The notes under the pieces: model-generated
Databases searched by the model: none
The model's input: the letters and a program-made list of their open reading frames with translations, nothing else
Told to the model about the DNA's origin: nothing
In this document: piece after piece, positions 49,495 through 58,380 of the stretch
How positions within the stretch are numbered: position 1 is the first letter of the stretch
How the letters are laid out: every line of letters starts with the position of its first letter
Position numbers and translations under genes: made by a program
Source: Cupriavidus metallidurans CH34
GTDB lineage: Bacteria > Pseudomonadota > Gammaproteobacteria > Burkholderiales > Burkholderiaceae
Assembly: GCF_000196015.1 (NCBI RefSeq)
Contig: NC_007973.1
Location: 124,001 to 188,000 of the forward strand
Length of the DNA: 64,000 bases
Direction: 5' to 3'

Positions 49495-50343
49495 ATGACA
49501 TTCGAACCAACTGAAACCCTGCGCGATCCGTTCGTGCTGTACGGGGAATCGTTCGCGTCGCGCCTGCTGCTCGGCACGGCACGCTACCCGTCCCCCGCCA
49601 CGCTGCAGGCGGCCGTGGAAGCCTCGCGTCCGGCCATGATCACGGTGGCGCTGCGCCGTCAGACCGCCGTGGGCAGCGGTGATGGCCAGACGCTCGGCGG
49701 CGAGACCTTCTGGCAGATGCTGCGCACGCTGGGCGTGCCGGTGCTGCCCAATACCGCCGGCTGCTTCACGGCGCAGGAAGTGATCACCACGGCGATGATG
49801 GCCCGCGAGGTATTCGAGACCGACTGGATCAAGCTGGAACTGATCGGCGACGACTACACGCTGCAGCCCGACACGCTCAACATGCCTGCCGTGGCCGAGA
49901 CGCTGGTCAAGGAAGGCTTCAAGGTGCTGCCGTACTGCACCGAGGACCTCGTGCTGTGTCGCCGCCTGCTAGACGTCGGTTGCCAGGCGCTGATGCCGTG
50001 GGCTGCCCCGATCGGCACAGGCCGTGGCGCGGTGAACCCGCACGCGATGCGCACGCTGCGCGACCGTCTGCCCGACACCCCGCTGATCGTCGATGCCGGC
50101 CTCGGCCTGCCGTCGCATGCGGCGCAGGTGCTGGAGTGGGGCTACGACGGTGTGCTGCTCAATACGGCCGTGGCCCAGTCCGCGTATCCGGTGAACATGG
50201 CGCGCGCGTTCGCGCTGGCCGTGGAAGCCGGGCGCACCGCCTACCTGGCCGGCCCGATGCCCGAGCGCGAGGTGGCCCAGGCCAGCACGCCTGTGGTGGG
50301 GATGCCGTTCTGGCACGCCGAAGGCGCGGAGGACCGCGCATGA
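49495..50343 (+). CDS. thiG: Thiazole synthase ThiG
   Basis: 282-residue TIM-barrel enzyme forming the thiazole phosphate from DXP, the ThiS sulfur and the glycine imine. The active Lys is in WIKLELIGDDYTLQPD. LLGTARYPS, NTAGCFTAQEV, MPWAAPIGTGRG and VDAGLGLPSHAAQV are conserved. It overlaps thiE by four bases (ATGA). Confidence 0.97.
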   Translation: MTFEPTETLRDPFVLYGESFASRLLLGTARYPSPATLQAAVEASRPAMITVALRRQTAVGSGDGQTLGGETFWQMLRTLGVPVLPNTAGCFTAQEVITTAMMAREVFETDWIKLELIGDDYTLQPDTLNMPAVAETLVKEGFKVLPYCTEDLVLCRRLLDVGCQALMPWAAPIGTGRGAVNPHAMRTLRDRLPDTPLIVDAGLGLPSHAAQVLEWGYDGVLLNTAVAQSAYPVNMARAFALAVEAGRTAYLAGPMPEREVAQASTPVVGMPFWHAEGAEDRA

Positions 50344-51470
50344 CACGTCAGGGTGTTGCCGCGGCCATCGACGCCGCGCTGTTCGATGACTTGATGGCGC
50401 GTTACGCCGCGATGTTTGGCCGTGACGAAACGCCATGGCGCATCTGGTCGGCGGCGAATGCTCCCGCCGCGCTCGATCGCCATGACGTGGTGCTGTCCGA
50501 TGGCGAGGCCACGGGGGATCTGATCGATCGCGTGGTGGCCGCCGATGCTGTGCTGATCGAATCGGAGCGCGAAGGCGGCCGCTGGATCGACACCGTGCGC
50601 TCGCCGATGGGTACCTGGGTGCTCGACGTGCGGGCCGACGACGACACGCCGCATTCGGCCGCGTTCGTGGCCGTGCTGCGCGCCGCGTTGTCGCTGCACT
50701 TTCCGGCGCACGACGCCCTGTGCATTGCCCGCGCCTGGCTGCCGGGCGCCACGGCCTGGCCGAACGATTTCGCGCGCTTTCCGCAGGTGCGACATGCGGC
50801 GCTGGTGCCGCCGGGCCAGACCGCGCAGCCCTTCGCGCCTTGTCCGCCGGATCTCGGTCTCTATGCCGTGATGCCGAGCGCGGCGTGGATCGAGACGCTC
50901 GTGCCGCTGGCCGTGCCGACCGTGCAGCTGCGCTTCAAGTCTGGCGATGCCGACGCGGTGAAGCATGAAGTGGCACGCGCCGCGAAGGCCGCCAAGGGTT
51001 CGCAGTCGCGCCTGTTCATCAACGATCACTGGCGTGTGGCGATCGATCACCACGCAGCTTGCGGTGGCGACAGCGGCATCTACGGGATTCATCTCGGGCA
51101 GGAGGATCTGGACGACGCCGACCTCGACGCGATCCGCGCGTCGGGCCTGCGCCTCGGGGTGTCCACGCACGGCTATGCGGAAATGCTGCGCGTGGCCGCG
51201 ATCTCGCCGAGCTACCTCGCGCTTGGCGCGATCTTCCCGACCACCACCAAGGTCATGCCAACCCAGCCGCAGGGCATGGGCCGCTTCCAGTCCTACGTGG
51301 CGTTAATGCAGCCTGTGATCCCGTCGCTGGTCGGCATCGGCGGGGTGAACGCAGGCAACATGGGGGAAGTGCTTGCGGTGGGCGTCGGCAGCGCTGCCGT
51401 GGTGCGTGCGATCACGGAAGCCAGCGATGTGCCGGCGGCGGTGGCGGGGCTCAACGCCTTGTTTGCCTGA
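50340..51470 (+). CDS. thiE: Thiamine phosphate synthase ThiE with extra N-terminal domain
   Basis: 376 residues, against about 210 for ordinary ThiE. The C-terminal part from about 177 (GLYAVMPSAAWIETL) to the end is a complete ThiE: QLRFKSGD, LFINDHWRVAIDH, GIHLGQEDLDD, LGVSTHG, and FPTTTKVMPTQPQG. It joins HMP-PP and thiazole phosphate. The first ~165 residues have no catalytic motif I recognise. Residues 95-140 (TPHSAAFVAVLRAALSLHF, AHDALCIARAWL) resemble the C-terminal helices of ThiD but lack the GTGC anion hole. Coupled to thiG by ATGA. Confidence 0.9.
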   Translation: MTRQGVAAAIDAALFDDLMARYAAMFGRDETPWRIWSAANAPAALDRHDVVLSDGEATGDLIDRVVAADAVLIESEREGGRWIDTVRSPMGTWVLDVRADDDTPHSAAFVAVLRAALSLHFPAHDALCIARAWLPGATAWPNDFARFPQVRHAALVPPGQTAQPFAPCPPDLGLYAVMPSAAWIETLVPLAVPTVQLRFKSGDADAVKHEVARAAKAAKGSQSRLFINDHWRVAIDHHAACGGDSGIYGIHLGQEDLDDADLDAIRASGLRLGVSTHGYAEMLRVAAISPSYLALGAIFPTTTKVMPTQPQGMGRFQSYVALMQPVIPSLVGIGGVNAGNMGEVLAVGVGSAAVVRAITEASDVPAAVAGLNALFA

Positions 51471-51606
51471 TCCGGACGTAGACTTTGGGCGCTGACCGGC
51501 CAGCCCGGCTGGTGGCGCCCGGCAATTGCGCATATCCTCTTTCGCTCACCATTAAAGGACTGAGGTTCCGCACTACGGAACGGAACCCTGCAGAGAGGAA
51601 ACAGCA

Positions 51607-52041
51607 GTGAACGAGATCATCCCCGCCGCACCGGGCACCCCCGATAAGCCTTACTTCGGCATTGACATTCCGTTGATGCGCCTGCTGGGCCTGCAGCCCG
51701 TGCATATGGAAGAGGGTCTGTGCCGCACGCGTCTGCCGGCCAATCCAAACGTGGTGAACAGCCGGGGCGATGTGCATGGCGGCACCCTGATGGCGGTGCT
51801 CGACTTCACGCTGAGCGGTGCGGCACGGTCTCATGCCCCGCTGGAGACCGGCGTCATCACGATCGACATGTCCACGCATTTCCTGTCCGCCGCACGCGGC
51901 GAGCTGACGTTCGAGGCGCGCATCATGCGTCGTGGCGCCAAGATCGCGTTCTGCGAAGGTGAGGCACGCGACGCGACGGGCACGCTCTGCTGCGTGGCCC
52001 GTGCATCGTTCAAGCTCGTGAAGCTGGTCGGCGGCGATTAA
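51607..52041 (+). CDS. PaaI-type hot-dog thioesterase
   Basis: 144-residue hot-dog-fold thioesterase from a GTG start with agaggaaac upstream. The motif NSRGDVHGGTLMAVLDFTLS has the HGG-x(5)-D pattern of PaaI/YigI-like enzymes. ITIDMSTHFLSAARGELTFE and AFCEGEARDATGTL complete the fold. CoA thioester substrate unknown. Not obviously part of the thiamine operon (136 bases after thiE). Its stop codon overlaps the convergent gene by four bases. Confidence 0.88.
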   Translation: MNEIIPAAPGTPDKPYFGIDIPLMRLLGLQPVHMEEGLCRTRLPANPNVVNSRGDVHGGTLMAVLDFTLSGAARSHAPLETGVITIDMSTHFLSAARGELTFEARIMRRGAKIAFCEGEARDATGTLCCVARASFKLVKLVGGD

Positions 52042-52481
52042 TCTTTCGGACCGTCCGCCGGACGGTACACCGCTTCAAATCGCGCGCGCTCGGTGATGCC
52101 ATAGTCGCCGGGCGCGTATTGCATCAGCCAGTCGCCCGGCTTGCCGGTCAGCACATCGCCGCCGGTCGAACGCGCAATCGCGAATGCGTGCGTCATCTCC
52201 TTGGCCAGCACCGGCACCGGCTTGTTGCGATAGGGGCCGGACTCGCCATGGGCGTTCGGCCCCACCGCCACATACCGTGGGTCGAAGCGCCCGCGCGAAA
52301 CCACCCAGCGATCGCCGGTGGCGCCGGTCACGATCGCGTCGCCCGGCTGATAGCGGTTTGGGCCCTCGCGGCTGATCAGTTCTCCCGGCTCGGTGGCAAA
52401 GGCCACCTGCACCGTTTCATCCTTGACGTACCAGTTGGCGGCGCGGTCTTCGCGCAGGTCGATGTTGGTCAGTGTCTGCAT
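52038..52481 (-). CDS. PGDYG-domain small protein
   Basis: 147-residue protein with the conserved motif YAPGDYGI near the C-terminus and a related block RYQPGDAIVTGATGDRWVVSR in the middle. This is the PGDYG domain family, whose function is unknown. The ATG at 52481 gives a compact single domain with no signal or membrane segment. It is 20 bases downstream of thiD in the same direction and overlaps the convergent thioesterase by four bases. Confidence 0.75.
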   Translation of the reverse strand: MQTLTNIDLREDRAANWYVKDETVQVAFATEPGELISREGPNRYQPGDAIVTGATGDRWVVSRGRFDPRYVAVGPNAHGESGPYRNKPVPVLAKEMTHAFAIARSTGGDVLTGKPGDWLMQYAPGDYGITERARFEAVYRPADGPKD

Positions 52482-52501
52482 GGTTTTCGCGATGCTCGCG
52501 A

Positions 52502-53332
52502 TCAGCCCAGCGCGCGCGGCGCGAAGCTGTGATTGAGGGGGCCGTTGCCGTCGCCAAGGCGCAGCCGGGCGCCCGAGCGGATGGCTTGCGCGACGAAGTC
52601 GAGCGCGGCGGCGACCGCATCGGGCAGCGCATCGCCCCGGGCGAGCTGCGCCGCGATGGCGGCGGCCAGCGTGCAGCCGGTGCCGTGCAGGTTCGGCGTA
52701 TCGACGCGCGGATGGGTGTAGACGCGCACGGTGCCGTCGGCCAGCATCAGCAGGTCGTCCAGGCCCAGGCTGCCGGGCCCGTCATCTTCCAGATGGCCGC
52801 CCTTGAGCAGCACCGCCTTGCAACCGAGCGCAAGCAGGTCTGCTGCGGCCGCCTCCATTTCGGCGCGGCGCGTGATGCGGCGGCCCAGCAGGTATGACGC
52901 CTCAGGCAGGTTCGGCGTGACCAGCATCGCGCGCGGAAACAGCAGTTTCACCATCGCCTGGCTGGTCGCGTCGTCGGACAGCGTGGCGCCCGAGGTCGAA
53001 ATCATCACCGGGTCCACCACAAGCTTGCGGATGCCATGCCGATCCACCGCCCCGGCCACGGCCTCGACGATCGCGGCCGTTCCCAGCATGCCGGTCTTGG
53101 CCGCGTCCACGCCGATGTCGCTGGCCACGGCGTCGATCTGCGCGGCCACCATCTCGGCAGGTATGGCGTGGACGCCGGTCACGCCGAGCGTGTTCTGAGC
53201 CGTGATCGCGGTGATCGCGCTCATGCCGAAACATCCCAGTGCCGCGAACGTCTTCAGATCGGCCTGGATACCGGCCCCGCCTCCGGAGTCGGATCCGGCG
53301 ATGGTCAGGGTGCGGGGTGGCGTGGGGAGCAT
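52502..53332 (-). CDS. thiD: Hydroxymethylpyrimidine (phosphate) kinase ThiD
   Basis: 276-residue ribokinase-fold kinase making HMP-PP for ThiE. N-terminal [31 protein letters not shown], and the anion-hole motif [20 protein letters not shown]. The ATG at 53332 is chosen by family alignment; upstream there is no ribosome site. It is divergent from ahcY and lacks its own TPP riboswitch. Confidence 0.96.
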   Translation of the reverse strand: MLPTPPRTLTIAGSDSGGGAGIQADLKTFAALGCFGMSAITAITAQNTLGVTGVHAIPAEMVAAQIDAVASDIGVDAAKTGMLGTAAIVEAVAGAVDRHGIRKLVVDPVMISTSGATLSDDATSQAMVKLLFPRAMLVTPNLPEASYLLGRRITRRAEMEAAAADLLALGCKAVLLKGGHLEDDGPGSLGLDDLLMLADGTVRVYTHPRVDTPNLHGTGCTLAAAIAAQLARGDALPDAVAAALDFVAQAIRSGARLRLGDGNGPLNHSFAPRALG

Positions 53333-53406
53333 GTGCAAGGTGAGGAGAGACGGAGAAAGACCGGAAAAATGTGCCTGTTCACGCCGCAAGGCGCGGACAG
53401 GCACGC

Positions 53407-53412
53407 TACAAT
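53407..53412 (+). promoter_or_regulatory. -10 element of the ahcY leader transcript
   Basis: TACAAT ending 10 bases before the SAH aptamer; transcription would start at about 53419. No clear -35. Confidence 0.5.
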
Positions 53413-53421
53413 ACCGCCACT

Positions 53422-53485
53422 CCGAGGAGCGTTGCAACGGATGGCCTCGCCTTCCGCCAGGCTCGGAATGTTTCAACGGCGCTCG
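53422..53485 (+). ncRNA. SAH riboswitch upstream of ahcY
   Basis: P1 ccgag (53422-53426) pairs with ctcgg (53462-53466). The conserved GAGCGTTGCAACGG and CCAGGCTCGGAA blocks are present, and gagcg (53427-53431) can form the pseudoknot with cgctc (53480-53484). This matches the SAH riboswitch, an 'on' switch that raises ahcY expression when S-adenosylhomocysteine builds up. The ~145 bases to the ahcY start contain further GC-rich hairpins (for example cggca/tgccg near 53545-53572) but no T-run. Confidence 0.93.
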
Positions 53486-53629
53486 CAGTTCCGTGGTTCG
53501 CACGGACGCGAGTCGACCTGTCCGCCCGCCATGCCAAGTGCTGGCGCGGCCATCGGCACCCCATCGGGGCTGCCGTCATCTTGTCGCCCTCCCGTTTCTT
53601 GCGTGACCACTTCAACTACGGAGTGACGT

Positions 53630-55048
53630 ATGAACGCAGTGACCGACCTGAAGCAAGACTACATCGTGGCCGATATCGGCCTGGCCGGCTGGGGCCGCAA
53701 GGAAATCGCCATCGCCGAGACCGAAATGCCCGGTCTGATGGCCATTCGCGACGAATTCGCCGCCGCGCAGCCGCTCAAGGGCGCGCGCATCGCCGGTTCG
53801 CTGCACATGACGATCCAGACCGCCGTGCTGATCGAAACGCTCAAGGCACTGGGCGCCGACGTGCGCTGGGCCTCATGCAACATCTTCTCGACGCAGGATC
53901 ACGCCGCCGCCGCCATCGCCGCGTCGGGCACGCCCGTGTTCGCCTTCAAGGGCGAATCGCTGAAGGAATACTGGGACTTCACGCACCGCATCTTCGACTG
54001 GGCCGACGGCGGCACGCCGAACATGATCCTGGACGATGGCGGCGACGCCACGCTGCTGCTGCACCTGGGTGCCCGCGCCGAAAAGGATGCGTCGCTGATC
54101 GCCAAGCCGACCAGCGAGGAAGAAACCTTCCTGTTCGCGGCCATCAAGGAAAAGCTGGCCAAGGATTCGACCTGGTACAGCCGCAACCTGGCCGCCATTC
54201 GCGGCGTGACCGAGGAAACGACCACCGGCGTGCACCGCCTGTACCAGATGGCGCAAAAGGGTGAACTGAAGTTCCCGGCCATCAACGTCAACGACTCGGT
54301 GACCAAGAGCAAGTTCGACAACCTCTACGGCTGCCGCGAATCGCTGGTGGACGGCATCAAGCGCGCCACCGACGTGATGATCGCCGGCAAGATCGCCGTG
54401 GTTGCCGGTTACGGCGACGTGGGCAAGGGCAGCGCCCAGGCTCTGCGCGCGCTGTCCGCGCAAGTGTGGGTGACCGAGATCGATCCGATTTGCGCGCTGC
54501 AAGCCGCCATGGAAGGCTACCGCGTGGTGACGATGGACTACGCCGCCGAGCACGGTGACATCTTCGTGACCTGCACCGGCAATTACCACGTGATCACGCA
54601 CGACCACATGGCCAAGATGAAGGACCAGGCCATCGTCTGCAACATTGGCCACTTCGACAACGAAATCGACATCGCATCGGTCGAGAAGTACGAATGGGAC
54701 GAGATCAAGCCGCAGGTTGACCACGTCAAGTTCCCGGACGGCAAGAAAATCATCATCCTGGCCAAGGGCCGTCTGGTGAACCTGGGCTGTGCCACGGGCC
54801 ACCCGTCGTACGTGATGAGCAGCTCGTTCGCCAACCAGACGATCGCCCAGATCGAACTGTGGGCCGAACGTGACAGCGGCAAGTACCCGGTTGGCGTGTA
54901 CGTGCTGCCGAAGCATCTGGACGAGAAGGTCGCGCGCCTGCAGCTCCGGAAGCTGAACGCGCAACTGACCGAGCTGACCGAGCAGCAGGCGGCCTACATC
55001 GGCGTGAAGAAGGAAGGCCCGTACAAGGCCGACCACTACCGCTACTGA
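53630..55048 (+). CDS. ahcY: Adenosylhomocysteinase AhcY
   Basis: 472-residue NAD-dependent enzyme splitting SAH to adenosine and homocysteine. [16 protein letters not shown], the NAD motif [19 protein letters not shown] and the C-terminal [13 protein letters not shown] are family signatures. The segment of about 40 residues typical of bacterial AhcY is present. It is controlled by the SAH riboswitch and followed by a membrane protein and metF. Confidence 0.98.
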   Translation: MNAVTDLKQDYIVADIGLAGWGRKEIAIAETEMPGLMAIRDEFAAAQPLKGARIAGSLHMTIQTAVLIETLKALGADVRWASCNIFSTQDHAAAAIAASGTPVFAFKGESLKEYWDFTHRIFDWADGGTPNMILDDGGDATLLLHLGARAEKDASLIAKPTSEEETFLFAAIKEKLAKDSTWYSRNLAAIRGVTEETTTGVHRLYQMAQKGELKFPAINVNDSVTKSKFDNLYGCRESLVDGIKRATDVMIAGKIAVVAGYGDVGKGSAQALRALSAQVWVTEIDPICALQAAMEGYRVVTMDYAAEHGDIFVTCTGNYHVITHDHMAKMKDQAIVCNIGHFDNEIDIASVEKYEWDEIKPQVDHVKFPDGKKIIILAKGRLVNLGCATGHPSYVMSSSFANQTIAQIELWAERDSGKYPVGVYVLPKHLDEKVARLQLRKLNAQLTELTEQQAAYIGVKKEGPYKADHYRY

Positions 55049-55067
55049 TCGGCCACGGCTCTCGCCC

Positions 55068-55113
55068 CCGGCGCGGCTCCCCGCTCCCGCGCGGGAGCGG
55101 GGAGCCGCGCCGG
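55068..55113. repeat. 46-base perfect palindrome after ahcY
   Basis: Two 23-base arms (ccggcgcggctccccgctcc... mirrored) with no spacer, starting 19 bases after the ahcY stop. It would fold into a very stable hairpin, but no T-run follows. It may partly terminate or protect the ahcY transcript. It shares gcgcgggagcgggg with the hairpin at 38736-38749. Confidence 0.9.
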
Positions 55114-55181
55114 CCGTGCGACACGGCGTCATCAAGACCGTGCACAATTAGTGTCATCCAACCAAAAACAAAGGAGTTGCA

Positions 55182-55529
55182 ATGAGACTGTTGGCCGTAT
55201 GGATCATCAATGCCGCAGCGCTGTTCCTGGTGGGCTACCTGATCAGCGGGGTCCATCTTGGCAGCTTCGGCTCCGCCATGATTGCCGCGCTGGTGCTGGG
55301 CCTCGTCAATGCGCTGATTCGACCGATCCTCGTCATCCTGACGCTTCCGGTCACGCTGCTGACGCTGGGCCTGTTCATCTTCGTCATCAACGCGCTGCTG
55401 TTCCTGTTCGTGGGCAACCTGCTGCAGGGATTCGTCGTGGACGGTTTTGGTCCGGCGCTGCTTGGCTCGATCTTGTACAGCGTGATTGCGTGGATCCTGG
55501 CCAGCGTGCTGCTGGGCGAGCGCAACTGA
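55182..55529 (+). CDS. Small integral membrane protein, phage-holin-like family (PF04020-type)
   Basis: 115 residues, four hydrophobic segments (IINAAALFLVGYLISGV; AMIAALVLGLVNALI; VTLLTLGLFIFVINALLFLFVG; ILYSVIAWILASVLL). LVNALIRPILVILTLPVTLLTLG is the hallmark of the YvlD/phage-holin-4 superfamily protein; despite the name it is a normal chromosomal gene of unknown function. aaaggag precedes the ATG. Between ahcY and metF in the same direction, an arrangement that suggests cotranscription. Confidence 0.88.
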   Translation: MRLLAVWIINAAALFLVGYLISGVHLGSFGSAMIAALVLGLVNALIRPILVILTLPVTLLTLGLFIFVINALLFLFVGNLLQGFVVDGFGPALLGSILYSVIAWILASVLLGERN

Positions 55530-55576
55530 CGCGTTGAGACTCTTTTTCTGGGCGCCGCCACGGCGGCGTGCCAACC

Positions 55577-56407
55577 ATGACTGATCGTTACTTCAGCTTC
55601 GAATTCTTCCCGCCCAAGACGGCGGAGGGCGCGGAGAAACTGCGCAATACGCGCGCGCAGCTTGCGCCGCTGCAGCCCAAGTACATCTCGGTGACGTTCG
55701 GCGCCGGCGGTACCACGCAGCAGGGCACGCTCGATGCCGTGCTGGAGATCCAGCGCGAAGGTATCGAGGCCGCGCCGCACTTGTCCTGCGTGGGCTCCAC
55801 GCGCGACAGCATCCGGCAGATTCTCCAGACCTATCGCGATGGCGGCATCCGCCACATCGTGGCCCTGCGCGGCGATATGCCGTCGGGCATGGGCGAGATC
55901 GGCGAGTTCCGCTATGCCAACGAACTCGTCGAGTTCATCCGCGCGGAAACCGGTGACTGGTTCAACATCGAAGTGGCCGCCTATCCCGAGTACCACCCGC
56001 AGGCCCGTTCGCCGCGTCACGACCTGGAAAACTTCGTGCGCAAGGTCAAGGCCGGCGCGGACTCGGCGATCACGCAGTACTTCTTCAACGCCGATGCGTA
56101 CTTCCGCTTCGTCGACGACGTGCGCGCGATGGGCGTGGAAGTGCCGATCGTGCCCGGCATCATGCCGATCACGAACTACTCTCAGCTGATGCGCTTTTCC
56201 GAGATGTGCGGCGCCGAAGTGCCGCGCTGGGTGGCCAAGCGGCTCGAGTCGTTCGGCGATGACAAGGAAGCAATCCGCGCCTTCGGCCTGGACGTGGTGA
56301 CCGACCTGTGCACGCGCCTGCTCGAAGCGGGCGTGCCGGGCCTGCACTTCTACACGCTCAACGCCGCCGGCGCGACCAAGGCGATCTGGCAGCGCCTGAA
56401 GCTGTAA
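55577..56407 (+). CDS. metF: Methylenetetrahydrofolate reductase MetF
   Basis: 276-residue FAD enzyme reducing 5,10-methylene-THF to 5-methyl-THF, the methyl donor for methionine. SFEFFPPKTAEGAEKL, FGAGGTTQQGTL, LRGDMPSGMGE and ITQYFFNADAYFRFVDD match the family. ATG 55577. It lies behind ahcY and the small membrane protein, linking SAH removal and methyl supply. Confidence 0.96.
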   Translation: MTDRYFSFEFFPPKTAEGAEKLRNTRAQLAPLQPKYISVTFGAGGTTQQGTLDAVLEIQREGIEAAPHLSCVGSTRDSIRQILQTYRDGGIRHIVALRGDMPSGMGEIGEFRYANELVEFIRAETGDWFNIEVAAYPEYHPQARSPRHDLENFVRKVKAGADSAITQYFFNADAYFRFVDDVRAMGVEVPIVPGIMPITNYSQLMRFSEMCGAEVPRWVAKRLESFGDDKEAIRAFGLDVVTDLCTRLLEAGVPGLHFYTLNAAGATKAIWQRLKL

Positions 56408-56413
56408 TCCCCG

Positions 56414-56776
56414 ATGCCCGCCGCGCGCCGCCCGGACCCATTCGTCGAGCACCTGCTCGAGCTGATGACGCCGCTGGCGGCCAACATCGGGGCCATCGCG
56501 GCCAAGCGGATGTTCGGCGGGCATGGCCTGTTCTACGATGGCCTGATGTTCGCGCTCATCAGTGACGGCCAGTGTTTCCTGAAGGCCGATGACGTCACGC
56601 TGGCGCGCTTCGAGGCCGAGGGCAGCGAGCCGTTCCGGTATCAGTCCGCGCGCCGCGAGGTGACGATGCGTCACTACCTGAGCCTGCCAGCCGCATGCCT
56701 GGAATCGCCCGCAGCGATGACACCGTGGGCGCGCATGGCCGTGGAAGCCGCGTTGCGTCTGGGCAACGCACGCTGA
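56414..56776 (+). CDS. TfoX/Sxy N-terminal-domain protein
   Basis: 120-residue protein made only of the TfoX N-terminal domain: IAAKRMFGGHGLFYDGLMFALI and LKADDVTLARFEAEG are typical. Full TfoX regulates competence, but single-domain versions have no known function. It begins six bases after the metF stop. Family call is good; role unknown. Confidence 0.85.
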   Translation: MPAARRPDPFVEHLLELMTPLAANIGAIAAKRMFGGHGLFYDGLMFALISDGQCFLKADDVTLARFEAEGSEPFRYQSARREVTMRHYLSLPAACLESPAAMTPWARMAVEAALRLGNAR

Positions 56777-56827
56777 CGACCTGGCCACTTGGTCACTGGC
56801 GTGGCCGTTGGTGTCATACTCGGCGGC

Positions 56828-57628
56828 ATGGTCACCGCCACATTCCGTTTCTACGAGGAACTGAACGACTTCCTGGCGCCGGCACAACGTCGCCGGGATC
56901 TGTCGTGCCCCTGCGCGCGCGCCGCCACGGTCAAGCACATGATCGAAGCGCTGGGCGTGCCGCATACCGAGGTGGAGCTGATTCTCGTCAACGGCGAGTC
57001 GTCGCCGTTCGAGCGCATCGTGTGCGACGGCGACCGCATCGCGGTCTATCCAAAATTCGAATCGTTCGATATCGCGCCGCTGCTACGTGTCCGCGAGCAA
57101 CCGCTGCGCGAAATCCGCTTCGTGGCGGACGCCCATCTCGGCGGCCTGGCGCATCTGCTGCGCATGACCGGCTTCGATACGCTCTACGACAACCACTTTG
57201 AAGATTGCGAGATCGCCCGCATCGCCTCGGACGAAAAGCGCATCGTACTGACCCGCGACCGCGAACTGCTCAAGCGCCGCGGCATCACCCACGGCTGCTA
57301 CGTGCGGGCGATCCGGTCGTCATTGCAGGTCAGGGAGATCTTTTCCAGACTGGACCTGGCTCGCAGCGCCAGGCCATTCTCGCTCTGCCTCGATTGCAAC
57401 GTGCCCCTGCGTCGTATTGGCAAGACCGATGTGGATGGGCGCGTGCCGGAAGGGGTGTTCGAGCGCCACGAGCATTTCGTCACCTGCCCGCATTGCCACC
57501 GCGTGTTCTGGGAAGGATCGCACTGGCGCAAGATGCGGACGCTGGTGGAGGAGCTGATGAGCGCCCAGGCCGACCAGGTGGCCCCAGATGGTTCTGGTAG
57601 CTCAGGTAGCTCAGGTGGCCCTGGTTGA
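56828..57628 (+). CDS. Ubiquitin-like fold plus Mut7-C RNAse domain protein
   Basis: 266 residues in two domains. The first ~85 residues (TATFRFYEELNDFLAP, EVELILVNGESS, GDRIAVYPKFES) match the Mut7-C ubiquitin-like domain. The second (FVADAHLGGLAHLLRMTGFD, RIVLTRDRELLKRRG) is the Mut7-C PIN-like RNase fold with acidic residues, followed by a zinc ribbon (LCLDCNVPL ... VTCPHCHRVFWEGSHW). A Gly/Ser-rich tail ends the protein. Function unproven. ATG 56828 chosen because the ubiquitin-like strand starts there. Confidence 0.87.
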   Translation: MVTATFRFYEELNDFLAPAQRRRDLSCPCARAATVKHMIEALGVPHTEVELILVNGESSPFERIVCDGDRIAVYPKFESFDIAPLLRVREQPLREIRFVADAHLGGLAHLLRMTGFDTLYDNHFEDCEIARIASDEKRIVLTRDRELLKRRGITHGCYVRAIRSSLQVREIFSRLDLARSARPFSLCLDCNVPLRRIGKTDVDGRVPEGVFERHEHFVTCPHCHRVFWEGSHWRKMRTLVEELMSAQADQVAPDGSGSSGSSGGPG

Positions 57629-57633
57629 AATAG

Positions 57634-58242
57634 CTAGCGCGCCCCTAGTTCCGTGACCAGCCAGTCCATCGGCAGGTCATGTGACGCTGCCTGCAGCGGC
57701 GCCTCGCACGCGGCAAAGCCGATCCCGATCGCTATCGGCGTGGCGTTCGCGGCAGCCATGGCCGCCAGCGTGCGGTCGTAGAAGCCGCCGCCGTATCCGA
57801 GGCGGAACTTATTGGCGCTGAATCCGACACATGGAATGAGCAGCGCGTCGGGCGTCACGGCGCCGGTGCCATCGGGCACCGGAATGCCGTACTGGCCGAC
57901 GCGCATTGTTGTGTCTGGCGTCCAGGCATGGAAATCGAGCGGTGCGGCGGCCCGGCTCACGACGGGCAGGGCGGCCACGCGGCCGGGCATGGCGGCCAGC
58001 CATCGGGCCACGGTGTCGCGTGCGTCGAATTCCTGCTGGATCGGCCAGTAGAACCCCAGTCGTTGCACGCCGAGACGTTCGAGCAGTGGCGCGAGCGCTG
58101 CCGCGATCTGTGCATCCGCCGTCTCTCGATCGGGTAGCGCGGCGCGCAGCGCGAGCAGCCGGCGGCGCAGGGCGCGACGGTCCTCAGGGGCCGTGAAATA
58201 AAGGCTGTCCGGCCCGTTGTCCGGTGCTTGGTTTGGCGGCAT
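57634..58242 (-). CDS. 5-formyltetrahydrofolate cyclo-ligase
   Basis: 202-residue ATP-dependent enzyme that returns 5-formyl-THF to the folate pool. RRALRRRLLALRAAL at the N-terminus, DALLIPCVGFSANKFRLGYG with the phosphate-binding GYGGGFYDR, and LPMDWLVTE at the C-terminus match the family (ygfA/MTHFS). It converges on the Mut7-C gene (5 bases between stops) and diverges from the lytic transglycosylase. Confidence 0.93.
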   Translation of the reverse strand: MPPNQAPDNGPDSLYFTAPEDRRALRRRLLALRAALPDRETADAQIAAALAPLLERLGVQRLGFYWPIQQEFDARDTVARWLAAMPGRVAALPVVSRAAAPLDFHAWTPDTTMRVGQYGIPVPDGTGAVTPDALLIPCVGFSANKFRLGYGGGFYDRTLAAMAAANATPIAIGIGFAACEAPLQAASHDLPMDWLVTELGAR

Positions 58243-58380
58243 GGCGTGCAATAATGGCCATCGAACAGACATTTGAAAACAATGCTGGACGCGCAAATGA
58301 AGATGCGCGCCGGTGGTACGAATCACGAATCCTGCGTGCCTGTCGCGTGACAGGCGCGCACCCAACAAGGAATACCAAGA

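Noticed and set aside
53340..53629. Open frame through the SAH riboswitch region joining to a start upstream of ahcY
   Set aside because: The region is explained by the aptamer and its hairpins, and ahcY begins at 53630 by family alignment.
55182..55529. Prophage remnant suggested by the holin-like protein
   Set aside because: The family is a common chromosomal membrane protein; no other phage gene, integrase or att site is nearby.
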